This document shows, piece after piece, positions 18,187 through 26,798 of a stretch of 64,000 nt of DNA. How positions within the stretch are numbered: position 1 is the stretch's first letter; each line of letters begins with the position of its first letter. The notes below the pieces were generated by a model. The model searched no databases. It saw nothing but the letters and a program-made list of their open reading frames with translations, and was not told the origin of the DNA. The translations under genes were made by a program, and so were the position numbers. This DNA comes from an uncultured Paracoccaceae bacterium. Lineage in GTDB: Bacteria; Pseudomonadota; Alphaproteobacteria; Rhodobacterales; Rhodobacteraceae. The DNA is taken from contig CANMDE010000006.1 of NCBI GenBank assembly GCA_947496535.1, positions 62,001 through 126,000 on the forward strand, in the 5' to 3' direction.

Positions 18187-18480
18187 ATGACGGTCCATAA
18201 ATGCCTCTTGCCCTTGGCTCTGCTTGCGCTTGGGGCGTGCGAAGTAGAGCCTGGCGCTACCACCGGTACAGACCAGAGATTCATCAAGGAACTGCCAGAG
18301 GGCGTGACTGCCATTGCAGCCCCATATCAGAACCTGCAGGCTGTTGTTCTTCTGCCGGAAGACAATTGTTACTGGTACAGCCACGCAGGACCAGTGGAGA
18401 CAACGCTGCTCCCGCTTCGCACCAAAGACGGACGCCCGATCTGTGTCCAAAAAGCCGAAGAGGCCGCGCCGCAGCAATAG
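18187..18480 (+). CDS. small lipoprotein of unknown function
   Basis: 97 residues with a lipoprotein signal peptide: KCLLPLALLALGAC, lipobox LGAC with Cys18. The mature part has two further cysteines (DNCYWY and PICVQK) and the conserved-looking run AAPYQNLQAVVLLPEDNC, recalling short periplasmic proteins found across Rhodobacterales. The frame is open much further upstream but that part overlaps the P450 gene. Converges with the L,D-transpeptidase gene. Confidence 0.7.
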   Translation: MTVHKCLLPLALLALGACEVEPGATTGTDQRFIKELPEGVTAIAAPYQNLQAVVLLPEDNCYWYSHAGPVETTLLPLRTKDGRPICVQKAEEAAPQQ

Positions 18481-18501
18481 CGGCGGCGGCCTGCTTTCGG
18501 C

Positions 18502-19188
18502 TTAGCTGCGCGCTGTAATCGCTTCCTCTGCCGGATAAAGAACGGCAGTCGATCCAGTCGCAACCTGATCGTAAAGCCCATTGATATGGGCCATCACCAT
18601 CCGGACACAGCCAGAACTCGCCCGCCCTCCAATCGATCGGGGTGATGGGGTGCCATGTATCCGCAGATATGTATCGCGATTGCCCACATAGAGGTACAGC
18701 GCCCGCGATCCCAATGGATTGCTTGGGCCACCATCAACACCATCTTTGAATCGCTCAAATGATGCTGGGTCACGTTCGATCATCGCATCGGTCGGCCTCC
18801 AGGTCGGCCACCGGACCTTGCGACGAATAGTATAGGTTCCCGGCTCGTAAAGGTTGCCCACGGCAATAGCCACGCCATACCGCATGGCCGTTCCATCGTT
18901 ACGGACGTGATAAAGATAGCGCGCAACCGCATCGACATGGATATCACCCGGCCTCAGGTTGGCGTTGGCCTCGACAAGTGTCGGCAGAAACCGCGGATGA
19001 AAGCCCCACGGGTTCGATGTGAAAGGGTCATAATTCTGCGGTGTCACACGTGCATCCCAAGTCGGCCACTGTGACTTTGGCGAGACTGGCGGTCGTGCCG
19101 CTGCCTCCTCCTGCGCCATTGCCACACCCGCAATTGGCGGCGAAAACATCGCCGCCGTCGACATGATGAAATGACGTCTGTTAAACAT
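18502..19188 (-). CDS. L,D-transpeptidase (YkuD domain), exported
   Basis: Periplasmic enzyme that cross-links peptidoglycan at mDAP residues or anchors proteins to it. 228 residues; the N-terminus NRRHFIMSTAAMFSPPIAGV with a twin arginine suggests Tat or Sec export. The YkuD domain starts near IHVDAVARYLYHV and carries the catalytic HGTPSPRSIG...SSGCVRM motif (His and Cys). ATG 19188 has GGAAAGG seven bases upstream. Tat export is plausible since tatABC is present in the same window. Confidence 0.88.
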   Translation of the reverse strand: MFNRRHFIMSTAAMFSPPIAGVAMAQEEAAARPPVSPKSQWPTWDARVTPQNYDPFTSNPWGFHPRFLPTLVEANANLRPGDIHVDAVARYLYHVRNDGTAMRYGVAIAVGNLYEPGTYTIRRKVRWPTWRPTDAMIERDPASFERFKDGVDGGPSNPLGSRALYLYVGNRDTYLRIHGTPSPRSIGGRASSGCVRMVMAHINGLYDQVATGSTAVLYPAEEAITARS

Positions 19189-19347
19189 AGTCTGACCTTT
19201 CCGCACATAGTCGCAGTAAAAACACCGGTGCAGGCCTAGGCGGAAAACACTCGCCAGACAAGAGAGTTGACCAACTTAGCGCTCACATCTGTGTGGGACT
19301 GTGGCGTCAATCTCACCTAAGGCTAGCGCCATAGATCAAATCCGGCC

Positions 19348-19809
19348 TCACAGCGGCAGTGCCACCGTCGATTTGATCTCTTCCATCGATAACAGAGCTG
19401 TGACGTTATGGACCTTCACCTCAGCGATAAGCGCTTGATAAAACGTGTCATACGCCCGCGCATTCTGCACTCGCACTTTCAAGATATAATCGATATCACC
19501 CGCCAGCCGATGCGCCTCCTGCACCTCCGGCCGCGATTGCAGCGCTTGCAAGAACCGCATCTGCCATTCTGTGTCGTGCTCCGATGTGCGGATCAGCACG
19601 AAAAAACACGCCTCAAAACCCAACGCTTCAGCATCGAGCAGAACGGTCTGTTGGCCAATGATTCCGGCCTCTCGCATCTTCTTTATGCGATTCCAAACAG
19701 GCGTCTTGGACGACCCAACCTCCTTGGCAATTTCGTCCAATGACTGGGCCGCATCCGCCTGCAGGGCTGCTAAAATTTTCCGATCTGTCGTGTCTAGCCG
19801 TACCGACAT
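19348..19809 (-). CDS. Lrp/AsnC-family transcriptional regulator
   Basis: 153 residues: N-terminal winged helix-turn-helix (LDTTDRKILAALQADAAQSLDEIAKEVGSS region with SSKTPVWNRIKKM) and C-terminal RAM ligand-binding domain (HRLAGDIDYILKVRV). Start 19809 has GGAGA 7 bases upstream. It is divergent from the cysG operon and therefore a candidate regulator of sulfur assimilation, perhaps sensing cysteine or a precursor as DecR/CyuR-like Lrp proteins do. That link is inferred from position only. Confidence 0.88.
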   Translation of the reverse strand: MSVRLDTTDRKILAALQADAAQSLDEIAKEVGSSKTPVWNRIKKMREAGIIGQQTVLLDAEALGFEACFFVLIRTSEHDTEWQMRFLQALQSRPEVQEAHRLAGDIDYILKVRVQNARAYDTFYQALIAEVKVHNVTALLSMEEIKSTVALPL

Positions 19810-19901
19810 TCTGATTTCTCCAATTTTGCAGGACGGGCGGTCTAAATTCACGCCAACCTGGAACGCATGTCCTTACTTATCTGCTGGGGGAGGCAAATAA
19901 C

Positions 19902-19914
19902 AGAACAATGTTCT
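19902..19914. promoter_or_regulatory. candidate operator dyad between lrp-type gene and cysG
   Basis: AGAACA-A-TGTTCT, a perfect 6-base dyad 31 bases before the cysG start and in the shared lrp/cysG upstream region. Position and symmetry suit an operator for the adjacent Lrp-type regulator. Confidence 0.45.
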
Positions 19915-19944
19915 ATGTTGAGCGTAAGAAATCGTAGGTTTGTC

Positions 19945-21336
19945 ATGAAGCACTTTCCGATCTTCCTAGCCGTAGAAGGCCGCCGCATTGTCCTGTCGGG
20001 CGGCGCTGATGCTGCCATGTCCAAACTGCGCCTGCTGATGAAGACCGAGGCGCATCTGACCGTGATCGCCGCCGTGGTGACGCCCGAAATCGAAAAATGG
20101 GCAGCTGAAGGAAAACTTCGCGTAATTCGCCGCGCAATGGAACCGGGTGACGCCCTCTGCGCTTCTCTGTTCTACGCAGCCAACGAAGACGATGCCGAAG
20201 ATGCCCGCGTGGCAGCCATTGCCAATGCGGAAGGTGCACTGGTCAATATCGTTGATAACCTTGGCGACAGCCAATTTATTACTCCAGCAATCGTGGATCG
20301 TGACCCCGTAACGGTTGCGATTGGTACAGAAGGAGCCGCACCTGTTCTGGCGCGCGCGATCAAGGCGGATCTTGAAGAGCGTATGCCCCACTCGCTGGGC
20401 GTCCTTGCACGCATCGGCAAAACCTTCCGCCATGCCGTTGAGGTTCTGCCCATGGGGAGAAAACGCCGCGATTTCTGGTCATCTTTTTATTTCAATTCAG
20501 GCCCCAAAGCTCTTGAAGAAAAAGGTGAAAGCGGCGTGACATCTGCACTGGACACGCTTCTCGATCAACACATCATGGCCACACACGTCTCCGGCCACGT
20601 GGACCTTGTTGGCGCAGGCCCCGGCGATCCAGAGCTACTCACGCTCAAAGCCCGCAATGCGCTCGATAAAGCTGATGTGGTCATCCACGACCGTCTGGTC
20701 ACACCCGAAATCCTCGAACTCGCCCGCCGCGAGGCCGTTATAATAGATGCGGGCAAGGAAGGGTTTGGTAAATCGACCAAGCAGGAAGACATCGACGCGC
20801 TGATCGTGAAACACGCGCAGGATGGCCATCATGTGGTGCGCCTTAAGGCTGGCGACCCAACGATCTTTGGGCGTCTGGACGAAGAAATCGAAGCGATCGA
20901 AGCTGCAAACATCCCCTACAGTATCATCCCCGGCATCACCGCCGCCTCTGCTGCGGTTGCCAATATCGGGCAAAGCCTGACCAAACGGCATCGCAATTCG
21001 TCGGTCCGCCTGATCACTGGACACGACACCAAAGGCTACGCCGATCACGACTGGAACGCCCTCGCCCAACCCGGCGAAGTGGCGGCCATTTACATGGGCA
21101 AGAAATCTGCCCGATTTATTCAAGGTCGCTTGTTAATGCACGGGGCCGACCCCGTGACACCAGTGACAATCATCGAAAACGTCAGCCGGATCGATCAGCG
21201 GATCATCAGCACCACACTGGCCGAGATGGAACCGGCGATCACGAATACGGGTCTCACCGGCCCTGCCCTCACTTTCTACGGCCTCGCCCCGCGCGACGCC
21301 GCCGCCCAAGCCAACCAGATCAAGGAGTACGCATAA
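19945..21336 (+). CDS. cysG: siroheme synthase (trifunctional CysG)
   Basis: Makes siroheme for the sulfite reductase downstream. 463 residues. Residues 1-200: precorrin-2 dehydrogenase/sirohydrochlorin ferrochelatase (FPIFLAVEGRRIVLSGG NAD-binding loop). Residues 210-460: uroporphyrinogen-III C-methyltransferase with VDLVGAGPGDPELLTLKA, VIHDRLV, RLKAGDPTIFGR and PGITAASAA. ATG at 19945 starts the NAD-binding domain. First gene of a six-gene operon ending with fpr. Confidence 0.95.
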   Translation: MKHFPIFLAVEGRRIVLSGGADAAMSKLRLLMKTEAHLTVIAAVVTPEIEKWAAEGKLRVIRRAMEPGDALCASLFYAANEDDAEDARVAAIANAEGALVNIVDNLGDSQFITPAIVDRDPVTVAIGTEGAAPVLARAIKADLEERMPHSLGVLARIGKTFRHAVEVLPMGRKRRDFWSSFYFNSGPKALEEKGESGVTSALDTLLDQHIMATHVSGHVDLVGAGPGDPELLTLKARNALDKADVVIHDRLVTPEILELARREAVIIDAGKEGFGKSTKQEDIDALIVKHAQDGHHVVRLKAGDPTIFGRLDEEIEAIEAANIPYSIIPGITAASAAVANIGQSLTKRHRNSSVRLITGHDTKGYADHDWNALAQPGEVAAIYMGKKSARFIQGRLLMHGADPVTPVTIIENVSRIDQRIISTTLAEMEPAITNTGLTGPALTFYGLAPRDAAAQANQIKEYA

Positions 21337-21635
21337 TGCCCCGCGCCTTCACACCCAAAGTCGTGACCGCCAATGCCCTGCTTGAAGGGGATGCCATCTG
21401 GCTGACCGAAGATAATCGCTGGAGCCGAGACATCCACGAAGCCGAATTGATCACCGACGAGGCCCATGGCGACCTGCGTCTGTTGGAAGCTCAGGCGCGG
21501 GTCGATGAAATCGCCGGTGCCTATCTGGCGGATGCCAAAGCCGGACCAAACGGCCCTGAACCCACTCACTTTCGGGAAGAGTTTCGCACGCGCGGCCCCT
21601 CAAACTATGCCCATGGCAAACAGGTAGAGCTTTAA
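21336..21635 (+). CDS. DUF2849 protein
   Basis: 99 residues, one-base overlap with the cysG stop (TAATG). Contains VTANALLEGDAIWLTEDNRW and HFREEFRTRGPSNY, the DUF2849 pattern. The family occurs almost only between cysG and the sulfite reductase gene in Alphaproteobacteria, so it probably assists sulfite reductase or siroheme handling; no activity is known. Confidence 0.9.
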   Translation: MPRAFTPKVVTANALLEGDAIWLTEDNRWSRDIHEAELITDEAHGDLRLLEAQARVDEIAGAYLADAKAGPNGPEPTHFREEFRTRGPSNYAHGKQVEL

Positions 21636-21637
21636 TC

Positions 21638-23308
21638 ATGTATAAATACAACGACTTCGACGAGGCTTTCATCCGCTCCCGAACCGCGCAGTTCCGCGGT
21701 CAGGTCGAGCGGCGTATCGACGGTTCGCTAACCGAAGATGAATTCAAGCCCCTGCGCCTGATGAACGGCCTCTACCTACAACTGCACGCCTATATGCTGC
21801 GGGTGGCGATTCCCTATGGCACACTGAATTCCGGACAGATGCGTCAACTTGCGATGATCGCCGACCGCTGGGACAAGGGGTACGGCCATTTCACCACACG
21901 CCAGAACATTCAATATAACTGGCCCAAATTGCAGGATGTGCCAGATATCCTCGACGCGCTTGCCGATGTTGAAATGCACGCGATCCAGACGTCGGGCAAC
22001 ACGATCCGCAACGTGACCGCCGACCATTTCGCCGGTGCCGCAGCAGACGAAATCGAAGACCCGCGCCCTATCGCCGAATTGCTGCGCCAATGGTCCACCG
22101 ATCACCCGGAGTTCCAGTTCCTGCCGCGCAAATTCAAGATCGCCGTGACAGGTGCCGCAGAAGACCGCGCCGTAACCAAAGCCCACGACATCGGCCTACG
22201 CATGGTCCGTAATGACGCAGGCGAGCCGGGTTTTGAGGTCATCGTCGGCGGTGGCCTTGGCCGCACACCTATGGTCGGCAAAGTTATCCGTAACTTCCTG
22301 CCAAAAGCCGATCTGCTGCCATACTGCGAGGCCATCGTCAGCGTCTATAACCTGCTCGGGCGTCGCGACAACAAATACAAAGCGCGGATCAAGATCACCG
22401 TGCATGAAAACGGTTTGGAGAAGATCCAAGAACTGGTCGAAGAGCGCTTCGAAGCCATCCGCGCAGGTTTCACCGGCCACGACCAAGAGCTGCTCAAGGA
22501 TATCGAAGCTGCCTTCGCCCCACCTGTCTTTGTGACCAAATCAACTGACGGCTACGAAGCCGCACGCCTTGCCAACCCGGCGTTTCGATCATGGACGGAC
22601 ACGAACCTGTCCGACCACAGGGCGGACGGTTATGCCATCGTCTCCATCAGTATCAAAAAGCACGGGGCGACACCGGGCGACGCAAGTTCTGACCAGATGC
22701 GCGCCATGGCCGACATCGCCGAAAACTATGGGCATAACGAATTGTGTATCAGCCACGAACAGAATGTGATCTTGCCGCATGTTCACAAATCTGACCTGCC
22801 AGCAGTCTATGCCGCGCTGCGTGAAGCTGACCTTGCGACCGCCAATATCGGTCTCGTCTCGGATATCATCGCCTGCCCCGGCATGGATTACTGTGCGCTT
22901 GCTACGGCTCGTTCAATCCCCATCGCGCAGGAAATCGCTACGCGGTTCGATGAACTGAAAATCGAACACGACATCGGTCAGCTTAAAATCAAGATTTCCG
23001 GCTGCATCAATGCCTGCGGCCACCACCACGTTGGTCATATCGGCATTCTGGGCCTCGACCGTGCTGGCGTCGAAAATTACCAGATCACCTTGGGCGGCGA
23101 CGGGACCGAAACAACCACCATCGGTGAACGCGCCGGTCCCGGTTTCAGCGCGGACGAGATTGTGCCTGCCGTCGAACGACTGCTGACCGGCTATCTGGAA
23201 CTGCGCGACGACGAAGACGAAACCTTCCTGCAAGCCTACCGCCGTCTGGGCTTGGAACCCTTCAAAGCCATCCTTTACCCATCCGAGGATAAAGCAAATG
23301 CCGCTTAA
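21638..23308 (+). CDS. cysI: siroheme-dependent sulfite (nitrite/sulfite) reductase
   Basis: Six-electron reduction of sulfite to sulfide in assimilation. 556 residues with duplicated ferredoxin-like and siroheme domains. Siroheme/[4Fe-4S] cysteines are Cys413 and Cys419 (CPGMDYC) and Cys456 and Cys460 (CINAC). FTTRQNIQ and the arginine-rich substrate segments are present. Family names overlap with ferredoxin-nitrite reductase; the operon with cysG, cysH and fpr argues for sulfite. Two bases after DUF2849, 11-base overlap with cysH. Confidence 0.93.
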   Translation: MYKYNDFDEAFIRSRTAQFRGQVERRIDGSLTEDEFKPLRLMNGLYLQLHAYMLRVAIPYGTLNSGQMRQLAMIADRWDKGYGHFTTRQNIQYNWPKLQDVPDILDALADVEMHAIQTSGNTIRNVTADHFAGAAADEIEDPRPIAELLRQWSTDHPEFQFLPRKFKIAVTGAAEDRAVTKAHDIGLRMVRNDAGEPGFEVIVGGGLGRTPMVGKVIRNFLPKADLLPYCEAIVSVYNLLGRRDNKYKARIKITVHENGLEKIQELVEERFEAIRAGFTGHDQELLKDIEAAFAPPVFVTKSTDGYEAARLANPAFRSWTDTNLSDHRADGYAIVSISIKKHGATPGDASSDQMRAMADIAENYGHNELCISHEQNVILPHVHKSDLPAVYAALREADLATANIGLVSDIIACPGMDYCALATARSIPIAQEIATRFDELKIEHDIGQLKIKISGCINACGHHHVGHIGILGLDRAGVENYQITLGGDGTETTTIGERAGPGFSADEIVPAVERLLTGYLELRDDEDETFLQAYRRLGLEPFKAILYPSEDKANAA

Positions 23309-24017
23309 AGAACTCACCGAGCGCCGCAACCTGCTGCATCGCAAAAGCGATGCGCAAACGGTGTTGAAACATGCGCTGGACGACATGGAAATCGGCCCCG
23401 TGGCTCTTGTGTCGTCCTTCGGGGCGGAAAGCGTGGTATTGCTGCACATGATTGCGCAGATCGACAAGGCAACGCCCATTATCTTCCTCGACACAGAAAT
23501 GCTGTTTCCCGAAACGCTGACCTATCAACGCGAGCTCTCCGAACAGCTTGGTCTGACGGATGTCCGTGTCATCACCCCCAACCGCAACGATGTGCTTACC
23601 GAAGACGTGGACGGACTGCTGCATCAGGCTGATATCGATGCTTGCTGCGACCTGCGCAAAACCCGGCCTTTGGCCGATGCTTTGAAAGACTTCGGCGGCT
23701 GGATCACCGGGCGTAAGCAATTTCAGGGCGGGCAACGGGCGCAACTGCCGCTTTTTGAAAAAGACGAGCGCAAGATCAAGATCAACCCGCTGACAAACTG
23801 GTCGGCACAGGACCTGCAAGATTACATGACCGAACATAACCTACCGCGCCACCCGCTGGTGGCCCAAGGGTATCCGTCTATCGGCTGCATGCCCTGCACG
23901 ACCCGCGTCGGCGACCATGAAAACCCGCGTTCCGGTCGCTGGCGTGACAGCGAAAAAACCGAATGCGGCATTCATTTCGAAAACGGCAAAGCCGTCCGCC
24001 AAGGAGCAGCAGCATGA
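23298..24017 (+). CDS. cysH: assimilatory adenylyl-sulfate (APS) reductase
   Basis: Reduces activated sulfate to sulfite with thioredoxin. 239 residues. SSFGAESVVLLHM is the nucleotide loop. The pair Cys116-Cys117 (DACCDLRKTRP) and Cys197/Cys200 (GCMPC) are the four ligands of the [4Fe-4S] cluster found in APS reductases and absent from enterobacterial PAPS reductase; Cys223 in KTECGIH is the catalytic residue. So APS, not PAPS, is the likely substrate. Starts inside cysI and overlaps DUF934 by ATGA. Confidence 0.93.
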   Translation: MPLKELTERRNLLHRKSDAQTVLKHALDDMEIGPVALVSSFGAESVVLLHMIAQIDKATPIIFLDTEMLFPETLTYQRELSEQLGLTDVRVITPNRNDVLTEDVDGLLHQADIDACCDLRKTRPLADALKDFGGWITGRKQFQGGQRAQLPLFEKDERKIKINPLTNWSAQDLQDYMTEHNLPRHPLVAQGYPSIGCMPCTTRVGDHENPRSGRWRDSEKTECGIHFENGKAVRQGAAA

Positions 24018-24424
24018 GCGTGATTGTCAATGACCAAGGCTTCGCATCCGATGATTGGGTATGCGGTTTCGTTCCACTCACCGACGCGGCGGCCAACGAC
24101 TGCGACTATGGCATCGACCTGCCCTCCGACACCGCGCCCGATGCGCTGGCAGAACTGACAAACGCACCGATGATCCGCATCGACTTCCCATCATCTGCCG
24201 ATGGAAGGGGTTTTACCCTTGCTGCCATGCTGCGCCACGCGGGCTTCAAAGGACGCCTCCGGGCAAAGGGCCACGTCCTGGCCGACCAATACGCCATGGC
24301 GCGTCGGTCGGGCTTTGATGAGGTCGAAATCAGCCAAGACCTTGCGACCCGCCAACCAGAGAACCAATGGCAATTCCGGGCCAATTGGCAAAACCATCAC
24401 TATCAGGCCCGCCTGCGCGGTTAA
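24014..24424 (+). CDS. DUF934 protein of the sulfur-assimilation operon
   Basis: 136 residues; LRHAGFKGRLRAKGHVLADQ region, RSGFDEVEI and the C-terminal HHYQARLRG are typical of DUF934 proteins (sometimes labelled oxidoreductase probably involved in sulfite reduction). Function not established. Start 24014 overlaps the cysH stop (ATGA), favoured over an upstream ATG inside cysH. Confidence 0.88.
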   Translation: MSVIVNDQGFASDDWVCGFVPLTDAAANDCDYGIDLPSDTAPDALAELTNAPMIRIDFPSSADGRGFTLAAMLRHAGFKGRLRAKGHVLADQYAMARRSGFDEVEISQDLATRQPENQWQFRANWQNHHYQARLRG

Positions 24425-24483
24425 CGCCTCTTCCCCTGATCCAGATCAACGACTAAGACGGAGGGCGGCCCCAGGAGGCTGCC

Positions 24484-25341
24484 ATGACACATATGACAGA
24501 GCAGACACCCGTGACACTCGACACTGCAAAAGCCGTGCCCACCCTGCCAGACGCGCAAACGGTGACCGCGGTAAAACACTACACTGACCGGTTGTTTTCC
24601 TTCCGGGTGACACGGCCCGCATCACTGCGCTTCCGGTCAGGCGAGTTCGTGATGATCGGCCTGATGGGTGATCCGCACCCAGAGACCGGCAAGCAAAAGC
24701 CGTTGCTGCGCGCATATTCCATCGCATCGCCATCATGGGACGAGGAATTGGAGTTCTATTCGATCAAAGTGCAGGACGGCCCGCTGACGTCCAAACTCCA
24801 GCACATCCAGCCCGGCGATGAAATCATCCTGCGGCCTAAACCTGTTGGCACGCTGGTACACGACGCCCTTCTGCCCGGAAAACGGCTCTATTTCTTTGCC
24901 ACGGGCACCGGTTTTGCGCCTTTCGCCTCGCTCTTGCGCGAGCCTGAAACTTACGAAAACTACGATGAGGTCATCATTACCCACACCTGCCGGGATGTTG
25001 ATGAACTGACCTATGGTCGCGACCTGATCGAAAACCTGAAGAACGACGAGCTGATGCTCGAACTTCTTGGCGAGGAAAATCTAAACAAAATCAAATACTA
25101 CCCGACCACGACACGGGAAGAGAGCCCCAAGATGGGTCGGATTACCAAACTGATCGAAAACGGCGAACTGTTTGACGATCTTGGCGTCCCACCCCTTAAC
25201 CCCGAGACCGACCGGGCGATGGTCTGTGGTTCGCTGGCCTTCAACCTCGACATCAAGGCACTACTGGAAAAGGCGGGCTTGAACGAAGGGGCAAATTCAG
25301 AGCCAGGCGAATTCGTGATCGAAAAAGCCTTCGTCGGCTAA
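24484..25341 (+). CDS. fpr: ferredoxin-NADP+ reductase
   Basis: FAD enzyme moving electrons between NADPH and ferredoxin, here presumably feeding the sulfite reductase. 285 residues: FAD domain with RAYSIASPSWDEELEFYSIKV split motif (RAYSIASP binds FAD), NADP domain with FFATGTGFAPFASLLREP and MVCGSLAFN. Strong site AGGAGG five bases before the ATG. Last gene of the operon, closed by a strong hairpin at 25361-25391. Confidence 0.92.
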   Translation: MTHMTEQTPVTLDTAKAVPTLPDAQTVTAVKHYTDRLFSFRVTRPASLRFRSGEFVMIGLMGDPHPETGKQKPLLRAYSIASPSWDEELEFYSIKVQDGPLTSKLQHIQPGDEIILRPKPVGTLVHDALLPGKRLYFFATGTGFAPFASLLREPETYENYDEVIITHTCRDVDELTYGRDLIENLKNDELMLELLGEENLNKIKYYPTTTREESPKMGRITKLIENGELFDDLGVPPLNPETDRAMVCGSLAFNLDIKALLEKAGLNEGANSEPGEFVIEKAFVG

Positions 25342-25360
25342 AACAAACTGATTTCGCAAA

Positions 25361-25391
25361 AAAGGCCGCGCCCATCATGAGCGCGGCCTTT
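25361..25391. terminator. bidirectional terminator after fpr
   Basis: AAAGGCCGCGC / GCGCGGCCTTT, 11-base perfect stem, 9-base loop, A-run before and T-run after. Serves fpr on the plus strand and the convergent Ala/Asp-rich gene on the minus strand. Confidence 0.9.
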
Positions 25392-25398
25392 TTCCGAT

Positions 25399-25989
25399 TT
25401 ATTGTGGCTGCAATACCTGCTGCACACGCTCAAGCACCGCTTCAAGCAAATCTGGATTGTCCTGTGCGGCGTCGATCGCACCATTCAATGTGGTCTGATC
25501 CAACTCAGACAAGTCAGACTCAGCAATCAACGCCTTCACGCGCTCAGCGTCGAACCCTTCGGGCGTCAACAGCGTTTCCAGCTCGGCCGGGTCCGCAGCA
25601 GCAGTTGCATCCGCAGCTTCGTCTGTCGCATCTGGGGCACCGTCTGTTGCGTCAGCTGCACCATCTGTGACCTCCTCTACAGCATCATCAACCGCGCCAG
25701 TCGCGGCATCGGCAGCTTCTTCAGTGGCCGCAGCAGCGTCATCGACGGCATCTTCCGCAGCATTAGAGACGTCATCTGCGGCCTCGGCTGCAGCCTCAGC
25801 CCCTTCACCCACCGCATCTGCAACACCGTCTGCGGCATCTGAAACAGCATCAGCTGCAGTATCGGCGGCACTGTCAGCCTCCCCCGTCAGCGCGTCTACT
25901 GCTGTCATCGGATCGCGCCCATTGACCGCGTATTCGTATCCAAAAAAGCCAATAACTGCCAAAATAACGATAATAATAACCGCTCTCAT
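25399..25989 (-). CDS. membrane-anchored Ala/Asp/Glu-rich low-complexity protein
   Basis: 196 residues. An N-terminal helix (MRAVIIIVILAVIGFFGYEY) anchors it; then about 110 residues of imperfect heptad-like repeats built on AADAVxDAAD and ATDEAAD, highly acidic, probably a long helical or coiled rod in the periplasm; then a C-terminal domain (LETLLTPEGFDAERVKALIAES onward) with helical ILxALxxAQDNPDLL character. AGGAGG precedes the ATG at 25989. No family recognised. The repeats resemble apolipoprotein- or LEA-like amphipathic helices in composition, which is not evidence of function. Confidence 0.7.
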   Translation of the reverse strand: MRAVIIIVILAVIGFFGYEYAVNGRDPMTAVDALTGEADSAADTAADAVSDAADGVADAVGEGAEAAAEAADDVSNAAEDAVDDAAAATEEAADAATGAVDDAVEEVTDGAADATDGAPDATDEAADATAAADPAELETLLTPEGFDAERVKALIAESDLSELDQTTLNGAIDAAQDNPDLLEAVLERVQQVLQPQ

Positions 25990-26111
25990 GACCCATCCTC
26001 CTATCCTTGTTGTTCCAAGGCCCCACCCGGGGCGCAGCATGTTATGTAGGAATTAGGTGGATGCAGTAACAGCTAAAAACATTCCCATGGGCGAGAACTC
26101 GCACGCTTTTG

Positions 26112-26124
26112 CGGCTTGAAGCCG
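26112..26124 (+). repeat. palindrome in infC leader
   Basis: CGGCTT-G-AAGCCG about 60 bases upstream of the infC start. Could be part of leader structure; weak evidence. Confidence 0.3.
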
Positions 26125-26181
26125 GGTCGGGAGGCGTTTAACTAAGACTCTCCAATCGGTAATAATTTAAGGATAAAGACC

Positions 26182-26727
26182 ATAGGACGCAGACCCCACA
26201 ACGCGCCACCACAGCGCGACACTGGCCCCCGGATCAACGACCGCATTCGCGAAAGCGAAATTCGCCTTATTGGCGCTGAAGGTGAAAACGTTGGGGTCGT
26301 GACACCAGAACGCGCCATGGTGATGGCGGATGAAGTCGGGCTAGATCTGGTCGAAATTTCCCCCAATGCCAAGCCACCAGTCTGCAAGATCATGGATTAT
26401 GGCAAGTTCAAATACGAGACTCAGAAGAAAGAAGCTGAGGCCCGTAAGAAGCAGAAAACCATCGAGATCAAAGAGGTCAAGTTCCGCCCAAATACGGACA
26501 ACCACGATTACGATGTGAAGATGCGCAACGTCTTCAAGTTTTTGGAAAACGGTGACAAGGTCAAAATTACCCTGCGCTTCCGTGGCCGCGAGATGGCCCA
26601 CCAGGAACTGGGACGGCAACTGCTGGAACGGGTCGCCGAAGACACCAAGGAAGCCGGTCGCGTCGAAAACTTCCCCAAGATGGAAGGACGTCAAATGGTG
26701 ATGCTAATCGGGCCGCTTCCGAAGTAA
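26182..26727 (+). CDS. infC: translation initiation factor IF-3, AUA start
   Basis: Binds the 30S subunit and checks start codon and initiator tRNA. The protein continues well upstream of the first in-frame ATG (26299): the codons from 26182 give [19 protein letters not shown], then [10 protein letters not shown], the conserved N-terminal domain, and there is no ATG, GTG or TTG in frame between the stop at 26143 and that domain. AAGGA at 26169-26173 lies 8 bases before ATA at 26182, which is therefore the likely start. 181 residues, normal length. A rare start codon is a known feature of infC (AUU in E. coli), allowing IF-3 to restrain its own synthesis. rpmI-rplT do not follow. Confidence 0.93.
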   Translation: MGRRPHNAPPQRDTGPRINDRIRESEIRLIGAEGENVGVVTPERAMVMADEVGLDLVEISPNAKPPVCKIMDYGKFKYETQKKEAEARKKQKTIEIKEVKFRPNTDNHDYDVKMRNVFKFLENGDKVKITLRFRGREMAHQELGRQLLERVAEDTKEAGRVENFPKMEGRQMVMLIGPLPK

Positions 26728-26770
26728 GTGTCGACACATCTACTTGCGAACAAGTGCTGAGTTCAGGCGT

Positions 26771-26791
26771 AACCATCAAGAATTGACGGTT
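26771..26791. terminator. weak hairpin between infC and nuclease gene
   Basis: AACCATCAA-GAA-TTGACGGTT, nine pairs with one mismatch, followed by TGTTTCC on the plus strand. Placed 43 bases after infC, convergent with the nuclease gene. Confidence 0.4.
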
Positions 26792-26798
26792 TGTTTCC

